From Lysobacteraceae bacterium CU05-9 (GTDB lineage: Bacteria > Pseudomonadota > Gammaproteobacteria > Xanthomonadales > Xanthomonadaceae): a stretch of 64,000 bases of DNA. This document shows, one piece after another, positions 36,477 through 44,637 of this stretch. A program made the translations under genes and the position numbers. The notes below the pieces were generated by a model, which saw only the letters and a program-made list of their open reading frames with translations, did not search any database and had not been told where the DNA came from. The stretch is taken from the NCBI GenBank assembly GCA_007556525.1, contig SWJS01000002.1, positions 401,380 to 465,379 on the forward strand, in the 5' to 3' direction. Position 1 is the first letter of the stretch; the number at the start of each line of letters is the position of its first letter.

Positions 36477-38414
36477 TTACTTCGGAGCGAGTAACTTCGT
36501 CAGGCGGTCGACGGTGCCGGGGATGCGTTCGATGTGCGGATAGCGCAGGCCACCGCGATAATCGATTGTGACATCCTTGACGACTTCGCCACTGCGCACG
36601 ATCAACTTCACCGGTTGCTTCGAGCGAACCGCGGCATCCAACCGCGATGAGTTGTACGCCATGCCGTTGACCGCGACGATCGTCTGACCGACACCGAGAC
36701 CCGCGTTGAAGGCAGGACCATCCCAGAGCACGTTGTTAATCTTGCCATCGGCATTTGCGATGTTCATGCCGAGAGAGAGAATGTAGTTGGCGGTTTTGGC
36801 CGAGCCCAATGCCTTCTTCTGATAATCAGACGGCGTTTCCTTGTAAACCAAACGCCAACCGTTCGCGTTCAAACCATCGGCAGGTGAGCGTGGCGTGTTG
36901 ATGCGCTCTTGCAGGAACGACTTCCAGTCATAGGGAGCGATGCCGTTCAACGTCGCGACGACATCGTCGAGCGTGTAAGTCTTCACGACCCAGTTGCCGT
37001 CTTCCACACCGAAGAATGCGCGGGCGAAATCGTCGATGGATTTTTTCTCACCCGTCAATTCACCGAGCTTGCCGTTGACTGCGAGCCAAACCATTTGACC
37101 GCCGGAGTAGTAGTCCTCGCTCATTTGATAGCTACGGTTGGCTTGCGGCGCGCGACGGTTGATGATCGGATCGAATGTCGTGTCCTGGATCGAGCGCCAC
37201 GCGAAACCGGGACGTTCGTCAGCGTAAGTCGAAGCGAGCATGGCGGTGGTTTCCATGGCTTGTTTTTGCGAGACCAAACCACAGCGTGCCGCGAGGACAT
37301 TGCCCCAAAATTGCGTCTGCCCCTCATACACCCACAACAACGTGTTGCCCATCGGTGTCGAATAATCCGGCGTGGTCAGATCGGCGCCACGACGGAACTT
37401 GCCATCCCACGAGTGCGTGAATTCATGCGAAAGCAAATCGCGACCGACACTGCTTCCCGCCCAATTGGTGAAGTGATCGGGATCGTGGCCGTTCTCAGAT
37501 GAGCGATGATGCTCCAGACCGTTGCCACCCATTTGATTCGAAAGACTCAGCAAAAAATCATACCGATCATAATGCTGCGACCCAAACACTTTGTACGCTT
37601 GCTGCACGAGCGCCCTGTGCGCCTTCAACGCTTCGTCACCGACTTCGAGATTCTCCGGAGCATCGGCAACGATGTTTAGACGCACCGGGATTTCGGCACC
37701 GGGATCCAAATCAAGTTGCTTGAAATAACGTCCCGCATAAACCGGCGAATCAATCAGCGTGTCAAAAGGTACCGTCGCATAACTCACCATCTGCTGCCCA
37801 TTCGACTTACCCGTTGGCTCGAGTGATGTCGACGCAGTAAATCCTTGCGGATACTTCACCGTCGCTTGAATCGGAATCTGCCGCACGTAATAACCCGCCG
37901 GATACAACGCGACCATGTTCCATTGCAGGTTCAACATGTCCTGCGTCATCGTGATGCGACCTTGGTTGTTGTCGCTCGGGCTTAGGAAATCAAACTTCGC
38001 CTCGACTTCCGTCGCGCCGTTCGGCACATCGATATGAAACGCAAAAACATTGTAAGGATCGCGTTCCCACTTCAGCTTCGTTCCGTTTGCCGTAAACGTA
38101 ATGCCCGCGACGCGATTGATCGGACCACTCGGTGCGTGATTGCCCGGCAGCCATTGCGGATACAACAACGTCAGCCGTTCGCCGCCCTTCGCCGGAATCG
38201 TCTGCGTCACCTTGAAAATTTTCCGCGCCGTATCCGTCGCATCCACATTAAGTTTGAGCGTGCCGGGATATGGAATATTCTGCGGCTTCGGCACATTGCT
38301 TTGCCACTGCGTGATGTCGACTGCCTGCGCTGCCATGCTGTCCGCCTCGGCGTGTGCGGTTGGCGCGAAGGTCATTGCAATGGCAGCTGCAAGGAAAACA
38401 GGCTTCATCATCAT
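36477..38414 (-). CDS. M61-family metallopeptidase (glycyl aminopeptidase type)
   Basis: About 645 residues from ATG 38414. The frame is open to 38546, but those codons run through a palindromic repeat; the signal peptide (FLAAAIAMTFAPTAHAEA) sits right after 38414. M61 N-terminal beta domain, then the zinc motif LSHEFTHSWDGKFRRG (~330; HEXXH), and a C-terminal PDZ-like part (GLGVGQTIVAVNGMAYNSS). Periplasmic or secreted; M61 enzymes prefer N-terminal Gly/Ala. Three consecutive ATG codons leave the exact start open. Monocistronic. Confidence 0.9.
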   Translation of the reverse strand: MMMKPVFLAAAIAMTFAPTAHAEADSMAAQAVDITQWQSNVPKPQNIPYPGTLKLNVDATDTARKIFKVTQTIPAKGGERLTLLYPQWLPGNHAPSGPINRVAGITFTANGTKLKWERDPYNVFAFHIDVPNGATEVEAKFDFLSPSDNNQGRITMTQDMLNLQWNMVALYPAGYYVRQIPIQATVKYPQGFTASTSLEPTGKSNGQQMVSYATVPFDTLIDSPVYAGRYFKQLDLDPGAEIPVRLNIVADAPENLEVGDEALKAHRALVQQAYKVFGSQHYDRYDFLLSLSNQMGGNGLEHHRSSENGHDPDHFTNWAGSSVGRDLLSHEFTHSWDGKFRRGADLTTPDYSTPMGNTLLWVYEGQTQFWGNVLAARCGLVSQKQAMETTAMLASTYADERPGFAWRSIQDTTFDPIINRRAPQANRSYQMSEDYYSGGQMVWLAVNGKLGELTGEKKSIDDFARAFFGVEDGNWVVKTYTLDDVVATLNGIAPYDWKSFLQERINTPRSPADGLNANGWRLVYKETPSDYQKKALGSAKTANYILSLGMNIANADGKINNVLWDGPAFNAGLGVGQTIVAVNGMAYNSSRLDAAVRSKQPVKLIVRSGEVVKDVTIDYRGGLRYPHIERIPGTVDRLTKLLAPK

Positions 38415-38507
38415 TTCGGTCTCGTGGGCACGTAACTCTTGATTGTGTGCCCTCTGCGCGGTCCGTGTCCTATGCCGAAAGGCACGGTAGCGATGTAAAA
38501 CCCCCCG

Positions 38508-38556
38508 TTTCAAAGATTGAACTTGTGTCAAATGACAGAGATTCAACCTTTGAAAA
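38508..38556. repeat. Palindromic element, copy B
   Basis: TTTCAAAGATTGAACTTG at the left and GATTCAACCTTTGAAA at the right with TGTCAAATGACAGA in the centre; same orientation as copy A. Upstream of the M61 gene and upstream of the toxin-antitoxin operon. A nearby CCTATGCCGAAAGGCACGG (38469-38487) has a close relative at 39457-39475. Confidence 0.9.
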
Positions 38557-38649
38557 CTCCACCTGATCGCTCGTCCATCAACGATGCGGCGCAGTACGAC
38601 AACAAGTTCAGACTTGGCTGATAGACAAGCAGAGGCGCCGCGATCTAAA

Positions 38650-38669
38650 CTAGTCAGATACCTAGTCAG
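38650..38669 (+). promoter_or_regulatory. Direct-repeat operator candidate of the toxin-antitoxin operon
   Basis: CTAGTCAG occurs twice (38650-38657, 38662-38669), 12 bp apart centre to centre, ending 15 nt before the antitoxin ATG. Phd-type antitoxins usually repress their own promoter through such repeats; binding here is inferred. Confidence 0.5.
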
Positions 38670-38684
38670 TTAAAGGTGCCTCCC

Positions 38685-38954
38685 ATGTCTTTCAATGAAT
38701 GGCCAGTCCAAGATGCGAAAGCGCGTTTTAGCGAGCTTCTCGAAACTTGTGTGAACGAGGGCCCGCAAGTGATCACGAAGCGTGGGACAGAGACTGCAGT
38801 TCTCGTTTCAATCGAAGAATGGAGGAGAGTCAGTTCGGGCGCTGCACGTTCGATTAAGGAGGTGCTTTTGTCGGATGATTATTTCCGCGGTGATGTACCG
38901 CTGCCGGACCGTAAGCGTGCGAAGAGCGGAAGGAAGCCACCGGAGTTTGACTGA
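38685..38954 (+). CDS. Phd/YefM-family antitoxin
   Basis: 89 residues from ATG 38685 (AAGGTG 9 nt upstream; a GTG at 38676 is possible). The N-terminal MSFNEWPVQDAKARFSELLE, VITKRGTETAVLVS and IEEWRRV are the Phd/YefM DNA-binding fold; the basic, Pro-rich C-terminus (RKRAKSGRKPPEFD) would wrap the toxin. Stop overlaps the toxin ATG by 1 nt. Confidence 0.92.
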   Translation: MSFNEWPVQDAKARFSELLETCVNEGPQVITKRGTETAVLVSIEEWRRVSSGAARSIKEVLLSDDYFRGDVPLPDRKRAKSGRKPPEFD

Positions 38955-39361
38955 TGTACATCCTTGATACGAACGTCCTGTCGGAAATGAGACGTGCGCG
39001 CCCGCATGGCGGCGTTTTGTCCTGGATCAGGCAACACCCCGACTACGCGATGTTTGTTTCCGCGGTTTCGATCGGTGAAATTCAAACCGGTATCGAGATG
39101 ACGCGTAAACAAGATCCCGCGAAAGCAAAGCAACTTGAAGCGTGGTGCTCTGACCTCATCGCCAGCGCACAGGTTATTTCAATGGGACCCGATGAGTTTC
39201 GCGAATACGCCCGGCTCATGCGGGGCAAATCAGAGACTCTGATCTATGACGCGATGATTGCAGCGACTGCCAACACGCATGGCTTCGAAGTCGTGACGAG
39301 GAATGTCGCTGATTTCAAGGCACTTGGCATAATACCGATTAACCCATTCAATCATCGATAG
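38954..39361 (+). CDS. PIN-domain toxin (VapC family)
   Basis: 135 residues. The PIN acidic residues are in place: LDTNVLSE (Asp5), SIGEIQTGIE, LIYDAMIAATA, and TRNVADF. Predicted Mg-dependent ribonuclease neutralised by the upstream antitoxin. The pair is bracketed by palindromic elements B and C, and sits between an M61 peptidase and a flavoprotein with no link to it, which suggests insertion. Confidence 0.93.
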   Translation: MYILDTNVLSEMRRARPHGGVLSWIRQHPDYAMFVSAVSIGEIQTGIEMTRKQDPAKAKQLEAWCSDLIASAQVISMGPDEFREYARLMRGKSETLIYDAMIAATANTHGFEVVTRNVADFKALGIIPINPFNHR

Positions 39362-39373
39362 AATTCGGGCGGA

Positions 39374-39424
39374 GTTTCAATCGTTGAACTTGTATCGATG
39401 GACAGAGATTCAACCTTTGAAAAC
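39374..39424. repeat. Palindromic element, copy C
   Basis: GTTTCAATCGTTGAACTTG at the left and GATTCAACCTTTGAAAAC at the right around TATCGATGGACAGA; same orientation as A and B. Begins 13 nt after the toxin stop. Confidence 0.88.
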
Positions 39425-39496
39425 ATCAGGAAAACTTGATCCTCGCTCTCACTGTCCTATGCCGAAGGACACGGCTCAACGCTCGCAGAATCACAC

Positions 39497-39535
39497 GGTG
39501 TCACAATTGTGGCGTTTTGCCACAGTTGAGACACC
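39497..39535. terminator. 17-bp stem-loop between converging genes
   Basis: GGTGTCACAATTGTGGC (39497-39513) and GCCACAGTTGAGACACC (39519-39535) pair at 15 of 17 positions around GTTTT. No T-run on either side, so it may be a transcript-end protector or repeat rather than a classical terminator. Confidence 0.55.
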
Positions 39536-39550
39536 CCGCTTCATCGACCT

Positions 39551-41218
39551 CTACAGATACGTGCGCGCAATCGCCTCCGCGACCTTGATGCCGTCAATGC
39601 CCGCGGACAAAATTCCGCCCGCATACCCTGCACCCTCGCCTGCCGGATACAACCCACGCACATTCAGCGATTGAAAATCAGGCCCGCGTGTAATCCGCAA
39701 CGGCGCAGACGTGCGCGTCTCAACGCCAGTCAACACGCAGTCGGCGCGATCGAAGCCGCGGATTTTGCGACCGAAGAATGGCAACGCTTCACGAATCGCC
39801 TCAACCGAGTATGACGGCAGCGACGACGACAGCGAAGTCAAAGTCACGCCGGGCTTGTACGACGGCTCGACTGCACCCAACGAAGACGACGGCTGCGAAC
39901 GCAAGTAATCACCAATCAGCTGAGCCGGCGCGTTGTACGACGAACCACCATGCACGTACGCCAAAGACTCGTAATGACGCTGCATCGCGATGCCCGCCAA
40001 CGGGTGCACACGTTCATCGCCATGCACGATGTCGCGAACATACGAAACACCCTTGAAATAAGGCAAAAAATCCACCGGATCCACATTCGTCACGATGCCC
40101 GAGTTCGCATTGCGCTCGTTGCGTGAGTACTGACTCATCCCGTTGGTGACAACACGTTCCGGCTCCGATGCTGCGGCAACAACGGTGCCACCGGGACACA
40201 TGCAAAATGAATACACCGCACGACCATTCGACGCGTGATGCACCAACTTGTAATCGGCGGCGCCGAGAATTGGGTGGCCGGCTTGCGGACCGAAGCGCGC
40301 GGCATCGATCAACGATTGCGGATGCTCGATGCGAAAGCCCATGGAGAAAGGTTTTGCCTCCATGTAGACGCCCTTGTCATACAACATCTCGAACGTGTCA
40401 CGCGCAGAATGACCTAGAGCCATCACGACATGATCCGTGCGAATCTCCATACCATCATTGCAAAGCACGCCGACAACACGCCGCGCATCTTCGGGACCAT
40501 CGAGCAGCAACTCATCCACACGCGTACTGAAACGCACTTCACCGCCGAGAGCGATGATGGTGGCGCGCATGTTTTGGACCATCGCGACCAAACGGAACGT
40601 CCCGATGTGCGGCTTGGACACATACAAAATTTCCTCCGGCGCACCCGCCTCCACAAACTCCGTCAACACCTTACGCCCGTGATGGAATTTATCCGAGACT
40701 TGCGAATACAACTTCCCATCCGAAAATGTCCCTGCACCACCCTCACCAAACTGCACATTCGATTCCGTAGTGAGAATGCGTTTGCGCCACAGACCCCACG
40801 TCGACGCCGTGCGTTCCTTCACCGCTTCACCGCGCTCAATGATGATCGGCTTGAATCCCATCTGCGCCAACACCAGTCCCGCAAACAATCCACAAGGTCC
40901 CATACCCACAACAACCGGCCTGCTAAAACCCACCGGCGGCTCCCGCATCACAAATTGATATGAGGTGTCCGGCGTCGGTGAGTAACGCAAGTTGGGAGAA
41001 CCAGTTTTGTCGAGAGTGACGTCCGTGTCTGCAGCCAACTCCACATCGATGGCGTAGATGAGGCGGATGCGGCCTTTTTGGCGGGCATCATAACCGCGAC
41101 GTGCGACTTCGAATGAAAGTAATTGCGAGGGCTGGATGCCGAGTGCCTGGACGATCGCGGCGCGCAGTTCCGCGTCGGTGTGCTCGAGTGGCAGAGTGAG
41201 GTCTGTAATGCGTTGCAT
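39551..41218 (-). CDS. FAD-dependent dehydrogenase, COG2509 family
   Basis: 555 residues. A small N-terminal domain (~1-95), then the dinucleotide motif VVVGMGPCGLFAGLVLAQMG, a GxGxxGTFSDGKL loop (FGEGGAGTFSDGKLYS), and the C-terminal GLYPAGEGAGYAGGILSAGIDG FAD-contact motif. Full length for the family, whose substrate is unknown. No partner gene nearby. Confidence 0.9.
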   Translation of the reverse strand: MQRITDLTLPLEHTDAELRAAIVQALGIQPSQLLSFEVARRGYDARQKGRIRLIYAIDVELAADTDVTLDKTGSPNLRYSPTPDTSYQFVMREPPVGFSRPVVVGMGPCGLFAGLVLAQMGFKPIIIERGEAVKERTASTWGLWRKRILTTESNVQFGEGGAGTFSDGKLYSQVSDKFHHGRKVLTEFVEAGAPEEILYVSKPHIGTFRLVAMVQNMRATIIALGGEVRFSTRVDELLLDGPEDARRVVGVLCNDGMEIRTDHVVMALGHSARDTFEMLYDKGVYMEAKPFSMGFRIEHPQSLIDAARFGPQAGHPILGAADYKLVHHASNGRAVYSFCMCPGGTVVAAASEPERVVTNGMSQYSRNERNANSGIVTNVDPVDFLPYFKGVSYVRDIVHGDERVHPLAGIAMQRHYESLAYVHGGSSYNAPAQLIGDYLRSQPSSSLGAVEPSYKPGVTLTSLSSSLPSYSVEAIREALPFFGRKIRGFDRADCVLTGVETRTSAPLRITRGPDFQSLNVRGLYPAGEGAGYAGGILSAGIDGIKVAEAIARTYL

Positions 41219-41309
41219 AGGATATTATTGCCGACTCTGAACGCATCGACACCGAAAGTTCACAATTCAATGGTTAGAATCGGGTGATGGACACTGAGGA
41301 GAGCTGACC

Positions 41310-41630
41310 ATGGACACCAAATTTATTTTTGCAATCGCCGCCACCGGCGCACTGGCATTGAGCGCGTGTGCTCCGGCACCGATCGTTCGCAGCGACGGTC
41401 CAACGGCATCGACACCATCGCAAGGCGGTAGCTGCAACATCACGAACGTGGGCTGGGCTGTTGGCCGTGTTGCCGATAACGCGACACTGGCGAAGATCAA
41501 GGCCGACAGCGGCGCTACTGAAGGTCGCGTCATTGCGCCGGGCCAAGCCGTAACGATGGATTTCAAGGCAGCACGCGTGAACGTGCACATTGATGGCGCG
41601 CGCAATATCCAGAAGTTGACGTGCGGCTAA
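41310..41630 (+). CDS. I78-family peptidase inhibitor lipoprotein
   Basis: 106 residues. Lipobox LSAC with Cys20; after a short linker the I78 domain appears: GWAVGRVADNATLAKIKADS, GRVIAPGQAVTMDFKAARVNV, and a terminal KLTCG that would pair with SCNI. Predicted outer-membrane-anchored inhibitor of serine proteases (potato inhibitor-like fold). Monocistronic, followed by a terminator. Confidence 0.88.
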   Translation: MDTKFIFAIAATGALALSACAPAPIVRSDGPTASTPSQGGSCNITNVGWAVGRVADNATLAKIKADSGATEGRVIAPGQAVTMDFKAARVNVHIDGARNIQKLTCG

Positions 41631-41657
41631 TGCCGAAAGCGTGAAGGCCGAAGGCGA

Positions 41658-41691
41658 AAGGCTGACGGCGCGAACCGTTGGCCTTTTTTTT
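41658..41691 (+). terminator. Rho-independent terminator after the I78 gene
   Basis: GGCTGACGG (41660-41668) pairs imperfectly with CCGTTGGCC (41675-41683) around CGCGAA and is followed by eight T's. Confidence 0.8.
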
Positions 41692-41697
41692 GGGCGA

Positions 41698-41745
41698 TTT
41701 CAAAGGTTGAATCTGCGTCCATTGACACAAGTTCAACCTTTGAAA
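41698..41745. repeat. Palindromic element, copy D (inverted)
   Basis: TTTCAAAGGTTGAA at the left and TTCAACCTTTGAAA at the right. The asymmetric centre (TCTGCGTCCATTGACACAAG) is the reverse complement of the A-C arrangement, so this copy is in the opposite orientation. Confidence 0.9.
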
Positions 41746-41765
41746 ACCTGCTCAAGCAGCAATAA

Positions 41766-41802
41766 AAAAGTGAACATTCGTCCGGGACAGATGTTCACTT
41801 TT
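41766..41802. terminator. 12-bp perfect hairpin before the end of the L,D-transpeptidase gene
   Basis: AAAAGTGAACAT (41766-41777) and ATGTTCACTTTT (41791-41802) are exact complements around TCGTCCGGGACAG. The A/T outer parts give T-runs on both strands, so it can end transcription from both sides. Confidence 0.7.
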
Positions 41803-41841
41803 CTCAGAGGTGCTTGTCGCGGCGCCTTGACGCCTCAATGC

Positions 41842-42645
41842 TTACGGCGTTGCGTGCTTCGTATTCGTATCCACGTCGACACCGACGACACGCGAATTGA
41901 AACCGCCCAAGTCGGCGATCGCGGCACCACCGCAGTCGAGGTAGTTCGAGTTGCGGATCCAATTTTGGTCAGGATAAAACGCAAAAACCAAATTGCCATC
42001 CTTCAGCGTGTCGATCATTTCGCGTGAGACACCGCGAGCGACCGCCGGGCAACCCCACGAACGGCCGATGCGACCTTGCGTGTTGATGAGCAACGGATTT
42101 ACGTAGTCGGCACCGTGCATGACGATCGCACGCATGCGTGCATTGTCGTTGACGCCGGGCTCAAGACCATCCATGCGCATCGAATAACCGTTCGCGCCGT
42201 AGTAGGTTTCGGCGGTCGTGAATAAGCCCAGCGAACTTTGGTGCGAGTCGTTGGTATTCGAAAAAGCATGCGCCATGTTGTCGCCACTGCCTTCGCCGTG
42301 CGCCACGTACTCATCGAACAACAAGCGGCGTTGCGCGAGGTCGAAAACCCAGAGACGCTTTTGGCTGGATGGACGCGAGTAATCGATCACCGCCAACTTC
42401 GACGCAGCCGGATTGACGCGGTTCTTCGACACGGCGCACTGGCGAGCTTGCAACGCCATCGAGAGCACCTGCGGATCGGCACTCGGGGCGAGCTGCTGCA
42501 TCGTCGCGAGCAATTGCACTTGCTGGTTCGCGATTTCGAGCGGGCGATGTTGCGTAACACGAGGCGGCGGTGCGGTCTTCTCAACCGGGGTCGGCGCACA
42601 GCCTGCCACCAAAATTACAAGCGGAATCAGATACTTAAGTTGCAT
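41842..42645 (-). CDS. L,D-transpeptidase-like (YkuD_2) lipoprotein
   Basis: 267 residues. Lipobox LVAGC with Cys16. The catalytic part shows VIDYSRPSSQKRLWVFDLAQ, HGEGSGDN, IVMHGADYV and GRSWGCPAVARG, the His...SxGC arrangement of the murein L,D-transpeptidase catalytic family. Predicted to act on peptidoglycan stem peptides from a lipid anchor; whether it cross-links or attaches proteins is not known. Monocistronic. Confidence 0.87.
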   Translation of the reverse strand: MQLKYLIPLVILVAGCAPTPVEKTAPPPRVTQHRPLEIANQQVQLLATMQQLAPSADPQVLSMALQARQCAVSKNRVNPAASKLAVIDYSRPSSQKRLWVFDLAQRRLLFDEYVAHGEGSGDNMAHAFSNTNDSHQSSLGLFTTAETYYGANGYSMRMDGLEPGVNDNARMRAIVMHGADYVNPLLINTQGRIGRSWGCPAVARGVSREMIDTLKDGNLVFAFYPDQNWIRNSNYLDCGGAAIADLGGFNSRVVGVDVDTNTKHATP

Positions 42646-42744
42646 AACCCTGCAAATTTACCAGAATTTTGGGACGGGAATGTTCAAAAAAAGCTAATGG
42701 TGTTAACGTGGGGTCATTAACTTGAAGGTCGGATTTTCCTGAAT

Positions 42745-43245
42745 ATGCGTAAGTATTGGCTGATACTCGGGTTCGTGGTGCTGGCGGCACTTTTCTACCA
42801 GTTGGGAGCCCGCCAGGCGCGCATCGACAACGCGCAAACGCCCACCGCAAGCGCCTCTCAGGACGGTGAGTTCTCCCGCAAGCCTGTCCGTGCTGAGCGT
42901 AAAGATCGTGCTCAGGGGGACCGGAATGCGCCCTCCCGGTCGGGAAATCTGTCAGAAATTTCCTATCGCGACCTGCCCAAGGAGGCCGTGAAGGTGCTGG
43001 GTGACATTGCGTCTGACGGACCTTACGACTACCCTCGCGACGGGATTGTGTTCCAGAATCGGGAACGGATTTTGCCGCAGAAGAACAAAGGGTACTACCG
43101 CGAATTTACGGTGAAGACGCCAGGATCGAAGGATCGTGGGGCGCGCCGGATCGTTACAGGTGGACGGCCGGCAACCGAATGGTATTACACCGATGATCAT
43201 TACCGCAGTTTCGCGATCGTGCGTGACGCGCAGGAGGTTCAGTGA
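42745..43245 (+). CDS. Guanyl-specific ribonuclease (barnase/RNase N1 family), membrane-anchored
   Basis: 166 residues: an N-terminal hydrophobic segment without a clear cleavage site (YWLILGFVVLAALFYQLG), a charged linker (~25-68), then the barnase fold: ISYRDLPKEAVKVLGDI, YDYPRDGIVFQNRE, with the likely catalytic Glu120 (YREFTV), Arg134/135 and His152 (DDHYRSF). The stop overlaps the start of a barstar gene, so toxin and inhibitor are coupled. The location implies that the RNase is held at the membrane or exported while barstar stays in the cytoplasm. Confidence 0.9.
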   Translation: MRKYWLILGFVVLAALFYQLGARQARIDNAQTPTASASQDGEFSRKPVRAERKDRAQGDRNAPSRSGNLSEISYRDLPKEAVKVLGDIASDGPYDYPRDGIVFQNRERILPQKNKGYYREFTVKTPGSKDRGARRIVTGGRPATEWYYTDDHYRSFAIVRDAQEVQ

Positions 43246-43685
43246 TTAACTCTCTCGACATGAAATCCATCTTGTTGGATGCGGCGCAAAATGGTGCGTA
43301 TTTTTTTGCTGATAGCGATGCCGATGCATTGGTCACGACGGCTGAGCAGTTGAAGTTTTATGTTGCTGACATCTCGCTTGATGGCGCGAACGACAAAGTC
43401 GAACTCATGGAACGGCTCGCGGAAGGTTTGCACATTCCATCGTGGTTCGGTGGCAACTGGGATGGACTTGCGGATGTGTTGCGTGATCTATCGTGGCTGC
43501 CGGCGAATGATGGTGTGCTGATTGTGTTGCGTAACGCGTCAGGTCTGCGCGATGCGGAACCGGAAGAGTTCAACACGTTGTTGGATGTCGCGAATGAAGC
43601 GGCGTTTATCTGGTCGGATGATGGGAAACCGTTTTGGGTTTTGTTGCCGATGCCGGAAGACGAACTGCCCGACGTCGACGAATAA
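43242..43685 (+). CDS. Barstar-family ribonuclease inhibitor
   Basis: 147 residues from a GTG at 43242, which overlaps the RNase stop (GTGA) and has a strong AGGAGG 6 nt upstream; an ATG at 43260 is the alternative. Barstar core LAEGLHIPSWFGGNWDGLADVLRD with the acidic helix that plugs the barnase active site. It is longer than classical barstar (~90) by an N-terminal ~30 and an acidic tail. Ends one base before rsmI ends on the other strand. Confidence 0.92.
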   Translation: MINSLDMKSILLDAAQNGAYFFADSDADALVTTAEQLKFYVADISLDGANDKVELMERLAEGLHIPSWFGGNWDGLADVLRDLSWLPANDGVLIVLRNASGLRDAEPEEFNTLLDVANEAAFIWSDDGKPFWVLLPMPEDELPDVDE

Positions 43686-44513
43686 TCACTGACCGTAAAG
43701 TGATTTGCGCGGCGCGCCTGTGAGCTCTGCCGCAACTTTCGCAGCGGTGCTCGGTGGCAAATGTTCCTTTAAAACAGCGTAAACACGCTCGCCTTCGCGC
43801 AACACCGCATCGGCATCGTCACCTGCACCTTCAATCATCACGACGAATTCTCCTTTGCGTTGGTTGGGATCGGCTTGAACAAATTCGAGCAACTCGGCGA
43901 GCGTCGCGGTCTTCACCGTCTCAAATAATTTCGTGAGTTCACGCGCGATGGATGCACGTCGCGATGCACCGAATACGTTGACCATATCTTCCAGCGATTC
44001 TTCAATGCGATGTGCCGACTCATAGAAAACCAACGTCCCCGTCTCACTTACCAGCTGCGATAGACGGTCACGGCGGGCCTTGTTTTTGGCGGGCAAAAAT
44101 CCTTCGAACGAAAACCGATCCGTCGCCAATCCAGCAACCGATAATGCAGCGATTGCCGCACACGCACCTGGAATCGGCGAGACTTTGATGTTGTTGTCCT
44201 GCGCCGCCTTCACGACGCGATAGCCCGGATCGCTCATCAACGGTGTGCCTGCATCGCTCACCAATGCCCACGATTCACCTGCGAGCAATTTCGCAACGAC
44301 TTGCGCCGCGCTCGCTTCTTCGTTGTGTTGATGCAAGGCGACGAGATTTTGCTCGATTCCGAAGTGCGTCAGCAGCGCGCGTGTGTGCCGCGTGTCCTCG
44401 GCCGCGACGCCCTGCACGTTGCGCAACGTCTCCAACGCACGGGGCGTGATGTCATTCAGGTTGCCGATCGGTGTGGCGACGACGTAAAGCGTGCCGGATG
44501 CGTTGTTTTCCAT
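43686..44513 (-). CDS. rsmI: 16S rRNA (cytidine1402-2'-O)-methyltransferase RsmI
   Basis: 275 residues. LYVVATPIGNLNDITPRALE, AAEDTRHTRALLTHFGI, VSDAGTPLMSDPGYRVV and FEGFLPAKNKAR are diagnostic of RsmI. Uses SAM to methylate the ribose of C1402 in 16S rRNA. Divergent from yraN, a common neighbour pair in gammaproteobacteria. The 124-nt gap between them holds no RNA gene that I could recognise. Confidence 0.96.
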   Translation of the reverse strand: MENNASGTLYVVATPIGNLNDITPRALETLRNVQGVAAEDTRHTRALLTHFGIEQNLVALHQHNEEASAAQVVAKLLAGESWALVSDAGTPLMSDPGYRVVKAAQDNNIKVSPIPGACAAIAALSVAGLATDRFSFEGFLPAKNKARRDRLSQLVSETGTLVFYESAHRIEESLEDMVNVFGASRRASIARELTKLFETVKTATLAELLEFVQADPNQRKGEFVVMIEGAGDDADAVLREGERVYAVLKEHLPPSTAAKVAAELTGAPRKSLYGQ

Positions 44514-44637
44514 GCGACCAGTTTACCGTTCATCGGCGCGCGCCACCCAGTCATCGGGCAGTCACGCAAGTTTCATCAGGATTTCACTGTTGCGTGCGTA
44601 TGCTGTGCGGACGGGGAAACTCAGGACATAACGAATC

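Noticed and set aside
38417-38546. N-terminal extension of the M61 peptidase
   Set aside because: The added codons run through palindromic copy B and precede a good signal peptide; they are read-in of intergenic sequence.
39384-39674. Plus-strand 96-codon frame after the toxin, and a similar one at 41641-42027
   Set aside because: Both consist of palindromic repeat plus antisense of a real gene; no ribosome site or family likeness.
44514-44637. RNase P RNA (rnpB) between rsmI and yraN
   Set aside because: rnpB is often close to these genes, but the gap is 124 nt, too short for a ~350-nt RNA, and no family motif is visible.
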